A stretch of DNA of 64,000 bases from Symsagittifera roscoffensis. Taxonomy: Eukaryota > Xenacoelomorpha > Acoela > Convolutidae. The stretch lies in assembly GCF_963678635.1 (NCBI RefSeq), contig NC_087066.1:4032485-4096484 (forward strand), written 5' to 3'. A program made the translations under genes and the position numbers. Positions 42,201 through 45,938 of this stretch are shown here, in pieces; within the stretch, counting starts at the first letter, position 1, and each line of letters opens with the position of its first letter. The notes below the pieces were generated by a model. The model ran no database searches. It saw only the letters and a list, made by a program, of their open reading frames with translations, and had not been told where the DNA came from.

Positions 42201-45200
42201 CGACCTTATTAACTTTTCGAATGCTATACAGTTTATTTATTTACTTTGTTTGCAAAAAAAAACTTTTTACAGAAAATTTTTTTCGGAAAATGTTACTATT
42301 TTTTGGTTAAATTACGGTTTTAGTGTTGAGGAAGAAATTTTTTTCAAAAATGTGTCTGTTATTTGGTAAAACTACAGTTTTTAGTGCTGAGGAAGAGCTG
42401 ATTTCAACTCAACAACTTGTTTTAAACAGCTGAAAATTAAATTTTTGAAAGCTTAATTAACAATTCTTTGCTCCACTTGCTGGCTTTACGAGCCCTTAAT
42501 ATGTCTTAAAAGCCAAATTTTTTAATCGTTTCTCTCAAAACCGAATCTTTTTTTAAATTTTTCAAATAAAGACTGAATTACGTCTGAACGGACTTCCATA
42601 ATATATATCATTCGACCCAGTCTGTTTGTACAGCGGATGAAAAGATTCAGACTAGAAAATGAACGAAATTCAACGGTTGATTTTCAAATCTATTTTTTCG
42701 TCAATTTTACAAGTTCAAAAGTCTCGGAGATAAAAAGTTCTGTTCATGTTTAAAAACATGATGAAACGTTAGTGCCTAGAAAGTAACAGAGGTTAACAGA
42801 TCGATTTTTAGTTTAAAAAGATATTCATCATTTTACAAAAGTTAGTGGTTGTCCAGAGACCAGATTATCACACATTCATTCACTTACATTTAGACCGCCT
42901 GTTCGATCTTACGGGTGCAGTATTTTCTCCTGGAAAAAAACAATAGCAACTAATGGAAACCTTATCAGAGTTGGCCGAACAAAAGGGAGATGTCATATAT
43001 CAGTTTGTTTTCAGAAAATTTTATAACCAGAATGAAGGCGATCGCCATTTCCCCTTCAGATCATAAAAATGCACGAATGAGATCAACTAAAAAATCAGAA
43101 ACATTCAATAACAGAAGGCATGTATTTAATAAACAGTAATACAGATACCTCGATCTAGCAGCTCGTAGAACCACACGCAGTTGTTCATTCCAACAGCCAA
43201 GTGGAATGGACCCAGAGCAAGGAAGGCAGGCTCCAACTCAAGAGAAATACTGATATCCGGCTCCTGAAACGAAAAGCTCATAAACCCAAGGCTAACAATA
43301 AAGCTAAAAACTAAGCAACAAATTCTCTATTATAATGTTTTAACATAGGGGGAGCCGAGCTTCGCAACACTTGCAATGCAACCAAAACACTGCCTTACAC
43401 GATGTTGAAAAAGTTGCCAACTGTTTATTGCACTCCTGGTCGTTTTTAATGTATATTTTTAAAGTACATTTTTACATGCGTTATCAGAGAAAAAGTTAGG
43501 AGAGAAAAACCGATTAAAAGATGCAAACTGGCCTGCAGAACACTGTTCGAAATTGTAACCTCCAACAGCGAGCTCAAAATCGCTATTCTAGTTCCAAATG
43601 CCTCTCCGAGTGAGGGTAACTTCGCCAAGAACACATGAAGAGATCCCGCTTTAGTCGACACTGCTACTAGCTGTCCATCATTCGTATAGGCTACCTGAAA
43701 TAATGTATGAATAAGTAAGCACTTATATTTCTGGTTATTTCCAAGATAAGTACCCGCTAATCTCAACCATTCTCTGAGCACTTGGGTGTTTTTGACGATT
43801 CCAAGCTGTCTTTTATGAGTCATATACTACAAGTTAAGTCGATATTTGGAAGACACTAGGGTTGTTACTACTATGCGGCGTTTCATTCCCATTGAAATTC
43901 TTATCAAAATTTATTTCAGTATTATTCAGCCTATCGTTCAATATAGTTTGCTTGTATATGGTTGCACTTGCTACGATTCCGATTTTTATGATGCAGAAAA
44001 AAAATTGTCCGAGTGATTTTGTACAATAGAAAATTCGACAGCACAAGGAGATTTTTTCTTTTTTCTTCAAACAGAATACTGACAGTGTACGAGCTATTTG
44101 TTTATGATCTCTGGAAATTCTGTTTGAGATCCTTAAATAATATCAATTCTACGGAAGATTTGAACAACTTTCTTCATATAAAAGACAAGAAATAATTAAA
44201 CATAGCCAATCGAAGATTGGAAAAGAGTTATAACATATAAAAATATGGCTTTGTTTAAACAAACTCAACTTTCGAATTTCAAAAAAATAAAAGCCCATTA
44301 AGCTCATTGAATTTCTAGAACAATTTATTATTGGCGCTGTTTTGATAACCTGAATCCAGCTTGAAAAAATTGAATCAATAGGTGAAGTTTTTATTCCGCT
44401 GATAAATCTTACAAACAAATTCCACTTTCGAAACAAGAAATCGTTCACGTTTTCTCACGCCATTTCCACGTTCGTATTTGGCGAGTGCTTTTTACGTCTC
44501 TTCCAGCAGATGAATTTCAATTGAACTCAATAAGTGCATCAATATTTTAAGACTTCTTCATAAAAAAAACAGCAAGACCTACATAAGAGTCTTCACTACG
44601 TCCATTACTCTTAACTAGAGGACATCAAGGGTCAATTTCAATTATATTTTATGCAAAGGTATGTCAACGGGAAATTGAATTCCAAATAGAGGATACAATT
44701 GCTAAATCTACAGAACGAAAATCGTATTTTGCCTGATAATTATTTGAAAATGAACAAGGATTCGATCACTTGCAATGCGCATCGAGTACGAGAAACGTAT
44801 TTTCTTGAAAATCGAGATTTAGTGCATACTATATTTTCTTCTTGAGGTCAATACTTTCGCTTTAATGAAGCTCAAAAAATAAAAGTTTTTTTTTGTGTGT
44901 ACGTGTCTTGATAAGTATATAAAGTATTATAAGGATTCAATCACTTGCTTCGCGCATCGAATACGAGAAAAGTATTTTCTTGAAAATCGTGATTTAGTGC
45001 ATCTTCAAAAAATCGCGATTTAGGTCAATACTTTCGCTTTAATGAGGATAAAAAAATGAAAGTTTTTTGTGTTTACGTGTCTTGATAAGTATAAAGTTTT
45101 ATCAGAATTAAGAAATTTTTAAAAGAATGCTAGCATACAGATAAACTATTTGCAATTTTTCTCCCAAAGAATGAGATGCTGAAACGTGCCAGTTTTCAAG

Positions 45201-45938
45201 ATACTGCAATTTTTCCAAAAAAATTAAGTTCGTGAATCTTTTCATTAGCTATAATCTGAGCTACATTTCCAATTTACAAGGCCCAAAACTTTTTCTGAAT
45301 AACCAATGAAATTAGGCGCTCTGAAATTTGTAGCTGAAGAGAAATCGCAAAAATAAAAAAAGAAAAAAACGCAAGTTTTTTAAAATTTATTTCCAATCCT
45401 TATTCTCTTGAGGGCACAAAGGTACTATCATGTTAAGGCAAGTTCATGGCATGCAGCTTTTGTCGTTAAGAGTTCAGATTAATTTAAATTCTTTACTCTA
45501 TTTTTGTCTTTTAAGTTTACTATAATTAAATTGAAATATAACTATAAAAAAGGAGCTTTCGAGGGCAACTCATAGTGAGAATTAATGATACCTTTCGTCT
45601 CTGGAGATCATTGACTCTTTTCCCATTGTATGTTCGCTATATTTTTCTCCGGGGATTTTTACGCCTGCGTGTATTTTTCTCAGGGTATTTATCAGCAGAT
45701 AAGAATTTGTTTATTCCTCTAAACTTGCAAAAAAATATGTCTCAGTATAATTCAACAAATAAATAGGACTCAGTCTAGACCCATAATTACCTTGTCGACT
45801 TCAGTGGGTCCTGCAGACTGCTTGGCCAGACTGGCCCGGGTGGAGGCGCCAGAGAGGGCGAGGGAGGTGGAGGACTCCTCCTCCACTGTGATGATCTGCT
45901 CCGTCTCTCGCAAGTCAGACATGTCGTGCACTTTCACG
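4714..45938 (-). CDS. WDR19: WDR19 / IFT144, intraflagellar transport complex A subunit (24 exons visible, 5' end missing)
   Basis: Spliced translation follows animal WDR19 (IFT144) from the last WD40-type blades through the TPR/solenoid region to the C-terminal zinc-binding module. IFT144 is a core IFT-A subunit. It acts in retrograde transport along the ciliary axoneme and in import of membrane proteins into cilia. Diagnostic stretches include [38 protein letters not shown] and [19 protein letters not shown]. Three Cys pairs at the end (CPYC, CSEC, CPMC) match the zinc-ribbon tail. All 24 exon phases add up with no stop or frameshift, about 1,126 codons in total. The N-terminal beta-propeller (about the first 300 residues) is absent and should lie beyond the LTR element, past the window edge. 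Intron sizes range from about 100 bp to 13.2 kb. The gene is probably functional. Confidence 0.93.
4883..5581 (-). other. WDR19 intron, nothing recognised
   Basis: This 699-bp intron has donor GTGAGT and acceptor TTGTAG. Only short chance ORFs are present, and no repeat could be assigned. Confidence 0.7.
5582..5664 (-). CDS. WDR19: WDR19 exon (zinc module, middle part)
   Basis: Reads [20 protein letters not shown] and onward to TEFQ. The acceptor is CAG before 5664 and the donor GTGAGT follows 5582. It corresponds to the RHMLKDDWTVCP segment of vertebrate IFT144 and carries one Cys pair with spacing CPVEKC. Confidence 0.92.
5907..6030 (-). CDS. WDR19: WDR19 exon (first zinc-binding Cys pairs)
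   Basis: The acceptor is TTGCAG and the donor GTCAGT. Reads [18 protein letters not shown] and continues with [16 protein letters not shown]. These are the CPFC...CPGC...YCIAT elements of the family. The joint with the next upstream exon recreates V-R-K-Q-D, matching V-R-R-P-D in vertebrates, which fixes the donor choice there. Confidence 0.92.
6290..6440 (-). CDS. WDR19: WDR19 exon (C-terminal solenoid)
   Basis: Reads [17 protein letters not shown] and ends in KSKIENIV. The acceptor is TTGTAG and the donor GTCAGT follows 6290. A second donor (GTGAGA) four bases downstream would break the phase with the next exon, so it is rejected. Confidence 0.92.
6467..6934 (-). mobile_element. HINE-like non-autonomous element, copy
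   Basis: The plus-strand left end is AACATAGCCAATCGATGACTGG followed by ATAATGAACG. The right end is CTACGTTCATTACTCTTA. The shared word ATGAACG is inverted between the two ends (subterminal inverted repeat). The small hairpin lies outside it on the left, which is the 3' end if read on the minus strand. The internal sequence matches the other copies, including TTTCGTGACC-like and TATATAAGAGTC-like words. Confidence 0.55.
7021..7090 (-). repeat. tRNA-Met-like SINE segment
   Basis: The reverse strand reads as a degenerate elongator tRNA-Met: an A-box-like GGAGTGGTTAGTGCG, an anticodon region around ACTCATGATCT, and a B box GATCGAATCC. It lacks proper acceptor pairing. Part of the surrounding sequence recurs elsewhere in the window, so it is a tRNA-derived SINE rather than a functional tRNA gene. 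Confidence 0.5.
7569..7905 (-). mobile_element. HINE-like element, 3'-truncated copy
   Basis: Begins AACATAGCTAACAGACAGTT on the plus strand, with the shared internal words (TCGTGACCTCCTTTACACTT, GTTCGATATTTGAGTTTGC). The TATATAAGAGTC/ACGTTCATTACTCTTA end is missing. Confidence 0.45.
8268..8690 (-). mobile_element. HINE-like element, copy
   Basis: Left end AACATAGCCAACTGG and right end ACTACGTTCATTACTCTTAA on the plus strand. The hairpin is cut short by a small deletion. The interior is close to the copy at 25.65 kb. Confidence 0.55.
8911..8992 (-). CDS. WDR19: WDR19 exon
   Basis: Reads [20 protein letters not shown], then NISKFPS. Acceptor CAG before 8992, donor GTAAGA after 8911. It matches the IHVKNGDHMKGA...[12 protein letters not shown] segment of the family. 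The split His codon joins correctly to the next exon. Confidence 0.93.
9347..9471 (-). CDS. WDR19: WDR19 exon
   Basis: Reads [19 protein letters not shown] and continues [20 protein letters not shown]. Acceptor TTGCAG, donor GTGAGT. This is among the most conserved stretches of IFT144. Confidence 0.93.
9540..9741 (-). mobile_element. tRNA-derived SINE (Leu/Ser-type head)
   Basis: On the minus strand the head (9741-9676) has an A box in GGCCGAGTGG, a long variable-arm region, and the B box GGTTAGAATCC. The GC-rich body that follows ends in AAGGCGCTACACAAGG, an ending reminiscent of invertebrate SINE 3' tails. GC content is far above the neighbouring intron. The head-body-tail order supports a SINE; the family name is unknown. 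Confidence 0.6.
10414..10750 (+). CDS. signal-peptide exon plus aspartic-protease-propeptide-like exon (orphan fragment)
   Basis: Exon 1 (10414-10467) encodes [18 protein letters not shown] and is followed directly by a perfect donor GTAAGT. Exon 2 starts at 10601 after an AG acceptor, in phase. It reads [20 protein letters not shown] and then [11 protein letters not shown] secretory signal followed by an Ile-Pro-[hydrophobic] start and a basic, Ser-Thr-Leu helix resembles the prosegment of A1 family aspartic proteases (cathepsin D/pepsin type). Without a further splice the frame stops at 10750; a possible donor GTTAAG follows 10690. No catalytic DTG-containing exon was found downstream. It may be a truncated gene, a pseudogene, or a short secreted peptide. 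It lies antisense inside a WDR19 intron. Confidence 0.4.
12157..12217. repeat. (AGTA)n tetranucleotide microsatellite
   Basis: About 15 uninterrupted copies of AGTA. Confidence 0.95.
12891..13139 (+). CDS. unrecognised 82-aa ORF, antisense in WDR19 intron
   Basis: A complete ATG-to-TAA frame without low complexity, rich in charged residues, with segments such as [15 protein letters not shown] and [15 protein letters not shown]. Its composition looks more protein-like than other intronic ORFs: even Trp/Pro/Arg use and no poly-Lys/Phe runs. No signal peptide or membrane segment is seen, and no family is recognised. It could be a single-exon small gene, an isolated exon, or chance. Confidence 0.28.
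   Translation: MDDTAVHLRNGCFKGNYKHNLNHNIRCYWKDVTCRRRRVKESDSKPEPEFPSDQKPMFVRDYNRPGVVWKINPNLFLASIQP
13645..13711 (-). repeat. tRNA-Trp-like SINE segment
   Basis: The minus strand contains GCGTGAGACTCCAGG and GTTGCAGATTCGAAACC. These align with the anticodon arm (CCA) and T arm of tRNA-Trp. The plus-strand flank AAAAATAGACACAATTTTGC recurs in similar form beside the tRNA-like unit at 29.9 kb, so it belongs to a dispersed repeat. Confidence 0.42.
17511..17685 (-). CDS. WDR19: WDR19 exon (TPR region)
   Basis: Reads [20 protein letters not shown], then [20 protein letters not shown] and [11 protein letters not shown]. Acceptor TACTAG before 17685, donor GTAAGC after 17511. It is near-identical in pattern to vertebrate IFT144 here. 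Confidence 0.95.
17686..18385 (-). other. WDR19 intron, nothing recognised
   Basis: A 700-bp AT-rich intron with no repeat or exon that could be supported. Confidence 0.6.
18386..18585 (-). CDS. WDR19: WDR19 exon
   Basis: Reads [20 protein letters not shown], then [20 protein letters not shown], ending EIAIKA. Acceptor TTTCAG, donor GTGAGT. Corresponds to [24 protein letters not shown] of the family, with a short insertion before EIAI. Confidence 0.94.
19015..19139 (-). CDS. WDR19: WDR19 exon
   Basis: Reads [20 protein letters not shown] and ends YASILG. Acceptor GTGTAG, donor GTAGGC. Matches [20 protein letters not shown]. Confidence 0.94.
19344..19433 (-). CDS. WDR19: WDR19 exon
   Basis: Reads [20 protein letters not shown], then SIEGAKLVA. 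Acceptor TTTAG, donor GTGAGA. The split codons at both ends join in frame (Arg and Lys). Confidence 0.93.
19701..19841 (-). CDS. WDR19: WDR19 exon
   Basis: Reads [20 protein letters not shown], then [16 protein letters not shown], ending DNVI. Acceptor GACCAG, donor GTCAGT. A highly conserved solenoid segment. Confidence 0.95.
19954..20036 (-). CDS. WDR19: WDR19 exon
   Basis: Reads [20 protein letters not shown], then VYIKCKN. Acceptor TTTCAG, donor GTTAGT. Matches [29 protein letters not shown]. Confidence 0.94.
20747..20897. mobile_element. foldback element 1 (22-bp inverted ends)
   Basis: Its first 22 bp (20747-20768) and last 22 bp (20876-20897) are inverted copies of each other with one mismatch. 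Each has GAAGAGT at the outer edge and GCTCTTT inside. There is no coding capacity. Confidence 0.6.
20903..21006. mobile_element. foldback element 2 (~50-bp imperfect arms)
   Basis: Starts TTAGAACATAAT and ends ATTATGTTCTAA. The arms continue inwards almost to the centre, where CGGGCACTTCGTGCCC forms a tight hairpin. The whole 104-bp unit can fold into one stem. The GC-rich centre contrasts with its surroundings. Confidence 0.65.
21225..21374 (-). CDS. WDR19: WDR19 exon
   Basis: Fifty codons, phase 0 at both ends. Reads [19 protein letters not shown], then [18 protein letters not shown]. Acceptor GTGTAG, donor GTGAGT. Matches [27 protein letters not shown]. Confidence 0.95.
21375..22030 (-). 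other. WDR19 intron, nothing recognised
   Basis: A 656-bp intron with no supported feature. Confidence 0.6.
22031..22225 (-). CDS. WDR19: WDR19 exon
   Basis: Reads [20 protein letters not shown], then [20 protein letters not shown]. Acceptor TGTAG, donor GTATGT. The MRRDL-x-HW start is the family's conserved segment, so the Met here is internal and not the start codon. Confidence 0.95.
22226..22822 (-). other. WDR19 intron, nothing recognised
   Basis: A 597-bp intron with no supported feature. Confidence 0.6.
22823..22933 (-). CDS. WDR19: WDR19 exon
   Basis: Reads [20 protein letters not shown], then [16 protein letters not shown]. Acceptor TTTAG, donor GTAAGT. Matches the IEDYNLLAGHLAMF...AQDLYLASxxPxAALE block. 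Confidence 0.93.
23236..23457 (-). CDS. WDR19: WDR19 exon
   Basis: Begins [20 protein letters not shown] and ends [13 protein letters not shown]. Acceptor TTTCAG, donor GTGAGT. It covers the first TPR-like helices after the second propeller; the [14 protein letters not shown] part matches IRVYRxIGNVGIVM. Confidence 0.92.
23733..23941 (-). CDS. WDR19: WDR19 exon (second propeller to solenoid linker)
   Basis: Includes [20 protein letters not shown], then [16 protein letters not shown]. Acceptor TTTCAG, donor GTTAGT after 23733. The Asn/Ser/Gly-rich linker after ITLSTH is longer and more polar than in vertebrates. Confidence 0.88.
24082..24148 (-). CDS. WDR19: WDR19 small exon
   Basis: Sixty-seven bases reading [20 protein letters not shown], then IY and a split Asp codon. 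Acceptor CAG, donor GTATGT. It aligns with the FIAYDDDKVYTYVF blade. Confidence 0.9.
24149..24791 (-). other. WDR19 intron with a dispersed repeat (about 24.19-24.50 kb)
   Basis: The segment 24190-24500 shares words with 39.64-39.93 kb: GAAAATTTTGTC, GACCAA-x-(C/T)TGATTTTCT, and a GG-rich start. It therefore belongs to a dispersed repeat family of unknown class. Confidence 0.5.
24792..25022 (-). CDS. WDR19: WDR19 exon (second propeller)
   Basis: Seventy-seven codons. Reads [20 protein letters not shown], then [20 protein letters not shown] and [13 protein letters not shown]. Acceptor TTGCAG, donor GTGAGC. Matches YFYIEDW...[21 protein letters not shown]...KGVLWENWPMDK. Confidence 0.95.
25653..26107 (-). 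mobile_element. HINE-like element, near full-length copy
   Basis: Plus-strand left end AACATAGCCAACTGAAAG then GTTGG, with the CCAAC/GTTGG hairpin intact. Right end GTACTCACTACGTTCATTAC then TCTTA. This is one of the better-preserved copies. Confidence 0.6.
26540..26984 (-). mobile_element. HINE-like element, copy (GAGTC variant)
   Basis: Left GACAGTTGGAAAAGAGTCAA followed by TGAACGCAAG. Right CTACGTTAATCGACTCTTAA. Both ends carry the GAGTC variant of the subterminal repeat, also seen in the 37.1-kb copy, so the two ends evolved together. Confidence 0.58.
27115..27237 (-). CDS. WDR19: WDR19 exon
   Basis: Forty-one codons reading [19 protein letters not shown], then [16 protein letters not shown]. 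Acceptor CATCTAG, donor GTATGT. The end matches CIALTPDFLIYGT; the acidic beginning replaces a variable loop. Confidence 0.9.
28291..28554 (-). pseudogene. non-LTR retrotransposon reverse-transcriptase fragment (first RT motifs)
   Basis: The frame ends with [20 protein letters not shown], the typical N-terminal RT block of Jockey/CR1/RTE-like elements (PIS-x-T-x-x-x-K-x-x-E-x-[LI]). It is followed by frame loss. An endonuclease fragment of matching orientation lies upstream at 28862-29020, in the order EN then RT expected for non-LTR elements. Confidence 0.6.
28862..29020 (-). pseudogene. non-LTR retrotransposon endonuclease fragment
   Basis: One open frame of 53 codons reads [20 protein letters not shown], then [15 protein letters not shown] and [10 protein letters not shown]. 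This corresponds to the G-D-F/Y-N block and the T-R-x-T...S-x-I-D-H block of the AP-endonuclease domain. No ATG is present and the surroundings are broken. Confidence 0.55.
29883..29961 (-). repeat. tRNA-Leu-like SINE segment
   Basis: The minus strand has GAGTGCCTAAGG (A-box side), GACTCAAAATCTC (anticodon arm), a long variable-arm stretch, and GCAGATTCGAATCC (B box). The flanking plus-strand sequence is shared with the 13.6-kb tRNA-like unit. Confidence 0.45.
32309..32641 (+). CDS. Gal3ST-like exon 1 (signal anchor, stem, KTHK motif)
   Basis: ATG at 32309 and 111 codons. The N-terminus [20 protein letters not shown] is a basic start plus hydrophobic anchor. The stem is Glu/Ser/Asn-rich. The exon ends VALVKTHK exactly at donor GTAAGA, phase 0. 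The motif's Gly/Ser-rich continuation must come from the next exon. Confidence 0.75.
32309..39350 (+). CDS. galactose-3-O-sulfotransferase-like gene nested antisense in a WDR19 intron (middle exons unresolved)
   Basis: Three exons are clear: 32309-32641, 38096-38341 and 38706-39350. Together they give a type II Golgi membrane protein. It has a cytoplasmic basic start, a signal anchor near residues 10-26, a polar stem, then VALVKTHK, the 5'-phosphosulfate-binding motif of the Gal3ST/cerebroside sulfotransferase family. [18 protein letters not shown] corresponds to the 3'-phosphosulfate loop (usually RDP). The block [19 protein letters not shown] is a family hallmark. Such enzymes transfer sulfate from PAPS to the 3-OH of galactose on glycolipids or glycans. 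About 60 residues between KTHK and the 38096 exon are missing; a possible but frame-disrupted exon lies at 35113-35192. RHP in place of RDP is unusual. It may be an intact gene with an unrecognised exon or a decaying copy. Confidence 0.75.
32680..32780. repeat. 50-bp tandem duplication
   Basis: Two adjacent imperfect copies, each with ACGTTCAGTTTCCATTAT and CCCCCT near the centre, just inside the first Gal3ST-like intron. Confidence 0.75.
34317..34807 (+). pseudogene. non-LTR retrotransposon RT C-terminal fragment
   Basis: The frame contains [20 protein letters not shown], then [20 protein letters not shown], typical of the post-catalytic thumb region (IQ...RL-x-x-LNLLPLS-x-R-x-x-x-x-L) of Jockey/CR1-like RTs. 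A stop at 34686 interrupts it, but the same frame continues ([13 protein letters not shown]) to about 34807. Decayed. Confidence 0.55.
35113..35192 (+). pseudogene. possible Gal3ST-like internal exon, frame-disrupted
   Basis: Bounded by an acceptor TTTTTACAG and a donor GTAAGT. One frame reads [16 protein letters not shown], resembling the SSTVxNM...RFxDR helix that follows KTHK in Gal3ST enzymes. The continuation that fits the family (NFHFLAL) is in another frame, and the first frame hits a stop. It suggests decay or an error. This is suggestive only. Confidence 0.25.
37118..37521 (-). mobile_element. HINE-like element, near full-length copy (GAGTC variant)
   Basis: Left AACATAGCCAACAGACAG then GTTGG (perfect 5-bp hairpin stem) and GAGTCAATGACCGCAAG. 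Right CTACGCTCATCGACTCTTGA. Internally about 60 bp shorter than the 25.65-kb copy. Confidence 0.6.
38096..38341 (+). CDS. Gal3ST-like exon (3'-phosphosulfate motif)
   Basis: Acceptor TTCACAG and donor GTTAGT; phase 0 at both ends. Reads [20 protein letters not shown], then [18 protein letters not shown], ending [12 protein letters not shown]. It corresponds to the region from the HMRFHY-like segment to the acceptor-site loop of the family. Confidence 0.72.
38706..39350 (+). CDS. Gal3ST-like last exon
   Basis: Acceptor TTTCAG; 214 codons and stop TGA. Contains [16 protein letters not shown] and [20 protein letters not shown], the best-matching block of the family. The end, [20 protein letters not shown], fits the conserved C-x-x-M C-terminal helix. 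Confidence 0.8.
   Translation, partial: EIYKIGLRDAILFDYGAYFTTNRTQLAHEVVNNFSVIMHQEKFDESLVLLKTVLNWDYKDILYLRSNNNQAKLKTADENNKTSSEYQRRLKLHKKLSPHDYILHELSLEKFNHQISLIENFDKQVQELKNVNNQIGKWCTEKLKQHPIFYDGQFPKLVRFKKAVQLGQHLPANVNFTTEFSHELISINEEDCFKMQLSMLDFVEYHQKKYHREI
39620..40100. repeat. dispersed repeat with poly-C tract
   Basis: A GC-richer block sharing words with 24.19-24.50 and about 25.13-25.26 kb (GGCGCGCGC, GGTTGGTCAGC-x-x-AAAAGGA). It includes a nearly pure C run at 39990-40025. Class unknown. Confidence 0.5.
40429..40538 (-). CDS. WDR19: WDR19 exon
   Basis: Reads [20 protein letters not shown], then [16 protein letters not shown]. Acceptor GTTTAG, donor GTGAGT. Matches [30 protein letters not shown]. 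Confidence 0.9.
40852..40920 (-). repeat. tRNA-Pro-like sequence
   Basis: The minus strand has TGTAGCTTAGAAATTAC (A-box side), GCTTGGGACG (anticodon TGG context) and CCGGGTTTCGAGTCCGG, a perfectly paired T arm with B box. Acceptor stem pairing is not evident, so it is more likely a tRNA pseudogene or SINE head than a working gene. Confidence 0.42.
41437..41505 (-). repeat. tRNA-like sequence
   Basis: The minus strand shows GGTAGCTAGGCTTCAATG, a strong 6-bp anticodon-type stem (TGGCTT/AAGCCA), and GTGGGTTTGATACCCA, a paired T arm. Likely a SINE or tRNA pseudogene. Confidence 0.4.
41700..42063 (-). mobile_element. HINE-like element, truncated copy
   Basis: The plus-strand right end ACCACATTCATTACTCTTAC and the preceding AGCAAGACCGATATAAGA are conserved. 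The hairpin end is eroded. Confidence 0.45.
43149..43263 (-). CDS. WDR19: WDR19 exon
   Basis: Reads [20 protein letters not shown], then [18 protein letters not shown]. Acceptor TTTCAG, donor GTATCT (weaker than usual). Matches [31 protein letters not shown]. Confidence 0.92.
43542..43694 (-). CDS. WDR19: WDR19 exon (first propeller, 3' boundary uncertain)
   Basis: Reads [20 protein letters not shown], then [20 protein letters not shown] and [10 protein letters not shown]. Acceptor TTTCAG. The phase-0 donor chosen is the weak GTTCTG; a GC donor 9 bases on is an alternative. Matches [29 protein letters not shown]. Confidence 0.88.
43935..44195 (+). pseudogene. non-LTR retrotransposon RT C-terminal fragment
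   Basis: One frame reads [20 protein letters not shown], then [15 protein letters not shown]. This is the pattern LQKK-[AI]-[IV]-R...L-x-I-L-x-[VL]-x-x-[LI]-x-x-x of Jockey/CR1-like RT C-termini. The VYG word precedes it in another frame. Decayed, and independent of the 34.3-kb fragment. Confidence 0.5.
44199..44612 (-). mobile_element. HINE-like element with compensated hairpin
   Basis: Left end AACATAGCCAATCGAAGATTGG: the hairpin stem is CCAAT/ATTGG, where other copies have CCAAC/GTTGG. Right end TCACTACGTCCATTACTCTTA. Confidence 0.6.
44756..45105. repeat. tandem duplication, 2 x ~175 bp
   Basis: The two units (44756-44930 and 44931-45105) share ACGAGAAA, TATTTTCTTGAAAATCG, TCAATACTTTCGCTTTAATG and ACGTGTCTTGATAAGTAT in the same order. 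Confidence 0.8.
45791..45938 (-). CDS. WDR19: WDR19 most upstream exon visible
   Basis: Acceptor TTTGCAG, donor GTAATT. Reads [20 protein letters not shown], then a Ser/Ala-rich insertion and TEVDK. The start aligns with [22 protein letters not shown] of vertebrate IFT144; the loop after it is longer here. Exons for about the first 300 residues are not found to the right within the window. Confidence 0.85.

Larger units (their letters stand above)
40539..43148 (-). other. WDR19 intron with repeats
   Basis: Holds tRNA-like segments (40852-40920, 41437-41505), a 5'-eroded HINE-like copy (about 41700-42063), and a roughly 65-bp imperfect tandem duplication around 42290-42420. No exon. Confidence 0.6.
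43695..45790 (-). other. WDR19 intron with repeats
   Basis: Contains a plus-strand non-LTR RT fragment (43935-44195), a HINE-like copy (44199-44612), and a 175-bp tandem duplication (44756-45105). Confidence 0.6.
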
